Source: a bacterium
Lineage (GTDB): Bacteria > Pseudomonadota > Gammaproteobacteria > Burkholderiales > Methylophilaceae
Direction of reading: 5' to 3'
Length of the DNA stretch: 5,758 bases
NCBI GenBank assembly: GCA_027310505.1
Contig: DAIDAS010000453.1
Location: 1-5,758 of the forward strand
Each line of letters opens with the position of its first letter. Within the stretch, counting starts at the first letter, position 1. The position numbers were made by a program, and so were the translations under genes. The notes beneath the pieces are model-generated. The model was given only the letters and a program-made list of their open reading frames with translations. It searched no databases and was not told the DNA's origin. Shown piece by piece: positions 4,648 to 5,758 of this stretch.

Positions 4648-5758
4648 AAATTCAAATCAATAACGGCCGCCTGATCGACCCGAAAAACAACATCGACGCG
4701 CTACAGGATGTGTACATCGCAGCCGGCAAGATTGTCGGTATCGGCCAGCTGCCTGCGGGCTTCAGCGCCAACCATGTGATCGACGCCACAGGCCTGGTGG
4801 TCTGCCCCGGCCTGGTGGATTTGTCCGCCCGTTTGCGGGAGCCTGGATTCGAATACAAGGCCACACTGGAAAGCGAACTGCAAGCTGCGGCGGCCGGTGG
4901 CATCACCAGCCTGGCCTGCCCGCCGGATACCGACCCGGTACTCGACGAACCGGGGCTGGTGGAAATGCTCAAGCACCGCGCCAAGCTGCTCAATCTGGCA
5001 CACGTCTACCCGCTGGGGGCACTCACCCGGCAACTGGAAGGCAAACATCTGACGGAAATGTGCGAACTGACCGAGGCCGGTTGCGTCGGTTTTTCGCAGG
5101 CCGATGCGGCGGTAACCGATACGCGCGTCCTGTGGCGCGCCATGCAATACGCTGCAACGTTTGGCTACACGGTATGGCTGCGTCCGGAGGAATACCATCT
5201 GGCCAAGGACGGCGTGGCGCACGATGGTGAAATCGCCTCGCGCCTTGGGCTGGCGGGCATCCCGGCGGCGGCGGAAACCGTCGCCCTGTCCACCATCCTG
5301 CGACTGGCCGCCGAAACCGGCGCCCGGATCCATCTATGCCGCCTTTCCACGCGTGAAAGCGTCGTCATGGTGCACCAGGCCAAGGCTCACGGGTTGCCGG
5401 TTACCTGCGATATCGCGGCCAACCACCTGCACCTCACAGAACATGACATCGGCTTCTTCGACGCCAACTGCCACCTGCGGCCGCCGCTACGCAGCCAGCG
5501 CGATCTGGAGGCGTTGCGTGAGGGGCTGAAACAAGGGGACATCGACGCGATCTGCTCCGACCATACACCGGTAGATGAAGATGCCAAGCTGCAACCCTTT
5601 GCCGAGGCCGAAGCGGGGGCCACCGGACTGGAGCTGCTGCTGCCTCTCACCCTGAAATGGGCCAATGCCGCCGGGATCAAGCTCCCCGAAGCGCTAGCCC
5701 GCATCACCAGCACCCCGGCCGCGATCCTGGGCATCGATGCAGGACACCTGAGCCTGGG
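4644..5758 (+). CDS. pyrC': Dihydroorotase-like protein, catalytically inactive ATCase partner PyrC', partial (C-terminus off right edge)
   Basis: 371 codons are visible of a protein normally about 420-430 residues long. The overall sequence is class I dihydroorotase: N-terminal amidohydrolase strand region (1-55), GLVDLSARLREPG (56-68), LGLAGIPAAAE (201-211), CSDHTPVDE (304-312) and STPAAILGI (356-364). The zinc ligands of active enzymes are largely lost. The HxH of VDLHxHLREPG is S61 and R63; the HCED histidine is replaced in WLRPEE (178-183); the His of CHxST is Arg233 in HLCRLST. Only the Asp of SDHTP (Asp306) remains. This is the pattern of the non-catalytic PyrC' of Pseudomonas, which is needed for assembly of the PyrB complex. 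Dihydroorotase activity here is therefore unlikely, and a second pyrC should exist. The start overlaps pyrB by ATGA. Confidence 0.93.
   Translation, partial: MKIQINNGRLIDPKNNIDALQDVYIAAGKIVGIGQLPAGFSANHVIDATGLVVCPGLVDLSARLREPGFEYKATLESELQAAAAGGITSLACPPDTDPVLDEPGLVEMLKHRAKLLNLAHVYPLGALTRQLEGKHLTEMCELTEAGCVGFSQADAAVTDTRVLWRAMQYAATFGYTVWLRPEEYHLAKDGVAHDGEIASRLGLAGIPAAAETVALSTILRLAAETGARIHLCRLSTRESVVMVHQAKAHGLPVTCDIAANHLHLTEHDIGFFDANCHLRPPLRSQRDLEALREGLKQGDIDAICSDHTPVDEDAKLQPFAEAEAGATGLELLLPLTLKWANAAGIKLPEALARITSTPAAILGIDAGHLSL

Overview
The window is about 60% GC and gene-dense. It carries ordinary core-metabolism genes of a proteobacterium, most likely a betaproteobacterium of the Nitrosomonadales/Gallionellaceae type. 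This placement rests on three things: a RibB protein with a decayed GTP cyclohydrolase II domain, the order yqgE-ruvX-pyrR-pyrB-pyrC' (shared with pseudomonads and many betaproteobacteria), and base composition. It is an inference and has not been tested by a search. I found no mobile element, CRISPR array, tRNA or rRNA, and no obviously new defence or biosynthetic system.

Layout. Positions 1-398 (minus strand) hold the N-terminal two thirds of a TetR-family repressor that runs off the left edge. Positions 399-510 are the only real intergenic region, and it is rich in signals: the repressor's ribosome-binding site, a near-perfect 18-bp palindrome over the predicted start point of the repressor promoter, a strong minus-strand -35/-10 pair, a 17-bp-period direct repeat, a 15-bp hairpin-like dyad, and an extended -10 promoter firing rightward into ribE. 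From 511 to the right edge all genes are on the plus strand: ribE and ribBA (riboflavin synthesis), then yqgE, ruvX, pyrR, pyrB and a partial pyrC' (pyrimidine synthesis). Most are joined by short overlaps. The only break is 24 bases between ribBA and yqgE.

Function. RibE makes riboflavin from lumazine. The N-terminal half of RibBA makes the four-carbon precursor of lumazine, but its C-terminal half lacks the zinc cysteines of GTP cyclohydrolase II, so a separate RibA must exist elsewhere. PyrB is the catalytic chain of aspartate transcarbamoylase. PyrC' is dihydroorotase-like but lacks most zinc ligands, which fits the class A ATCase arrangement in which a dead dihydroorotase is a structural partner. 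A true PyrC must therefore lie elsewhere. PyrR is a uracil-phosphoribosyltransferase-like regulator with no leader in front of it in which to act.

The points most worth a second look are the self-contained TetR promoter/operator, the apparently leaderless starts of ribE and yqgE, the catalytically dead domains of RibBA and PyrC', and the divergence of PyrR from RNA-binding PyrR proteins.
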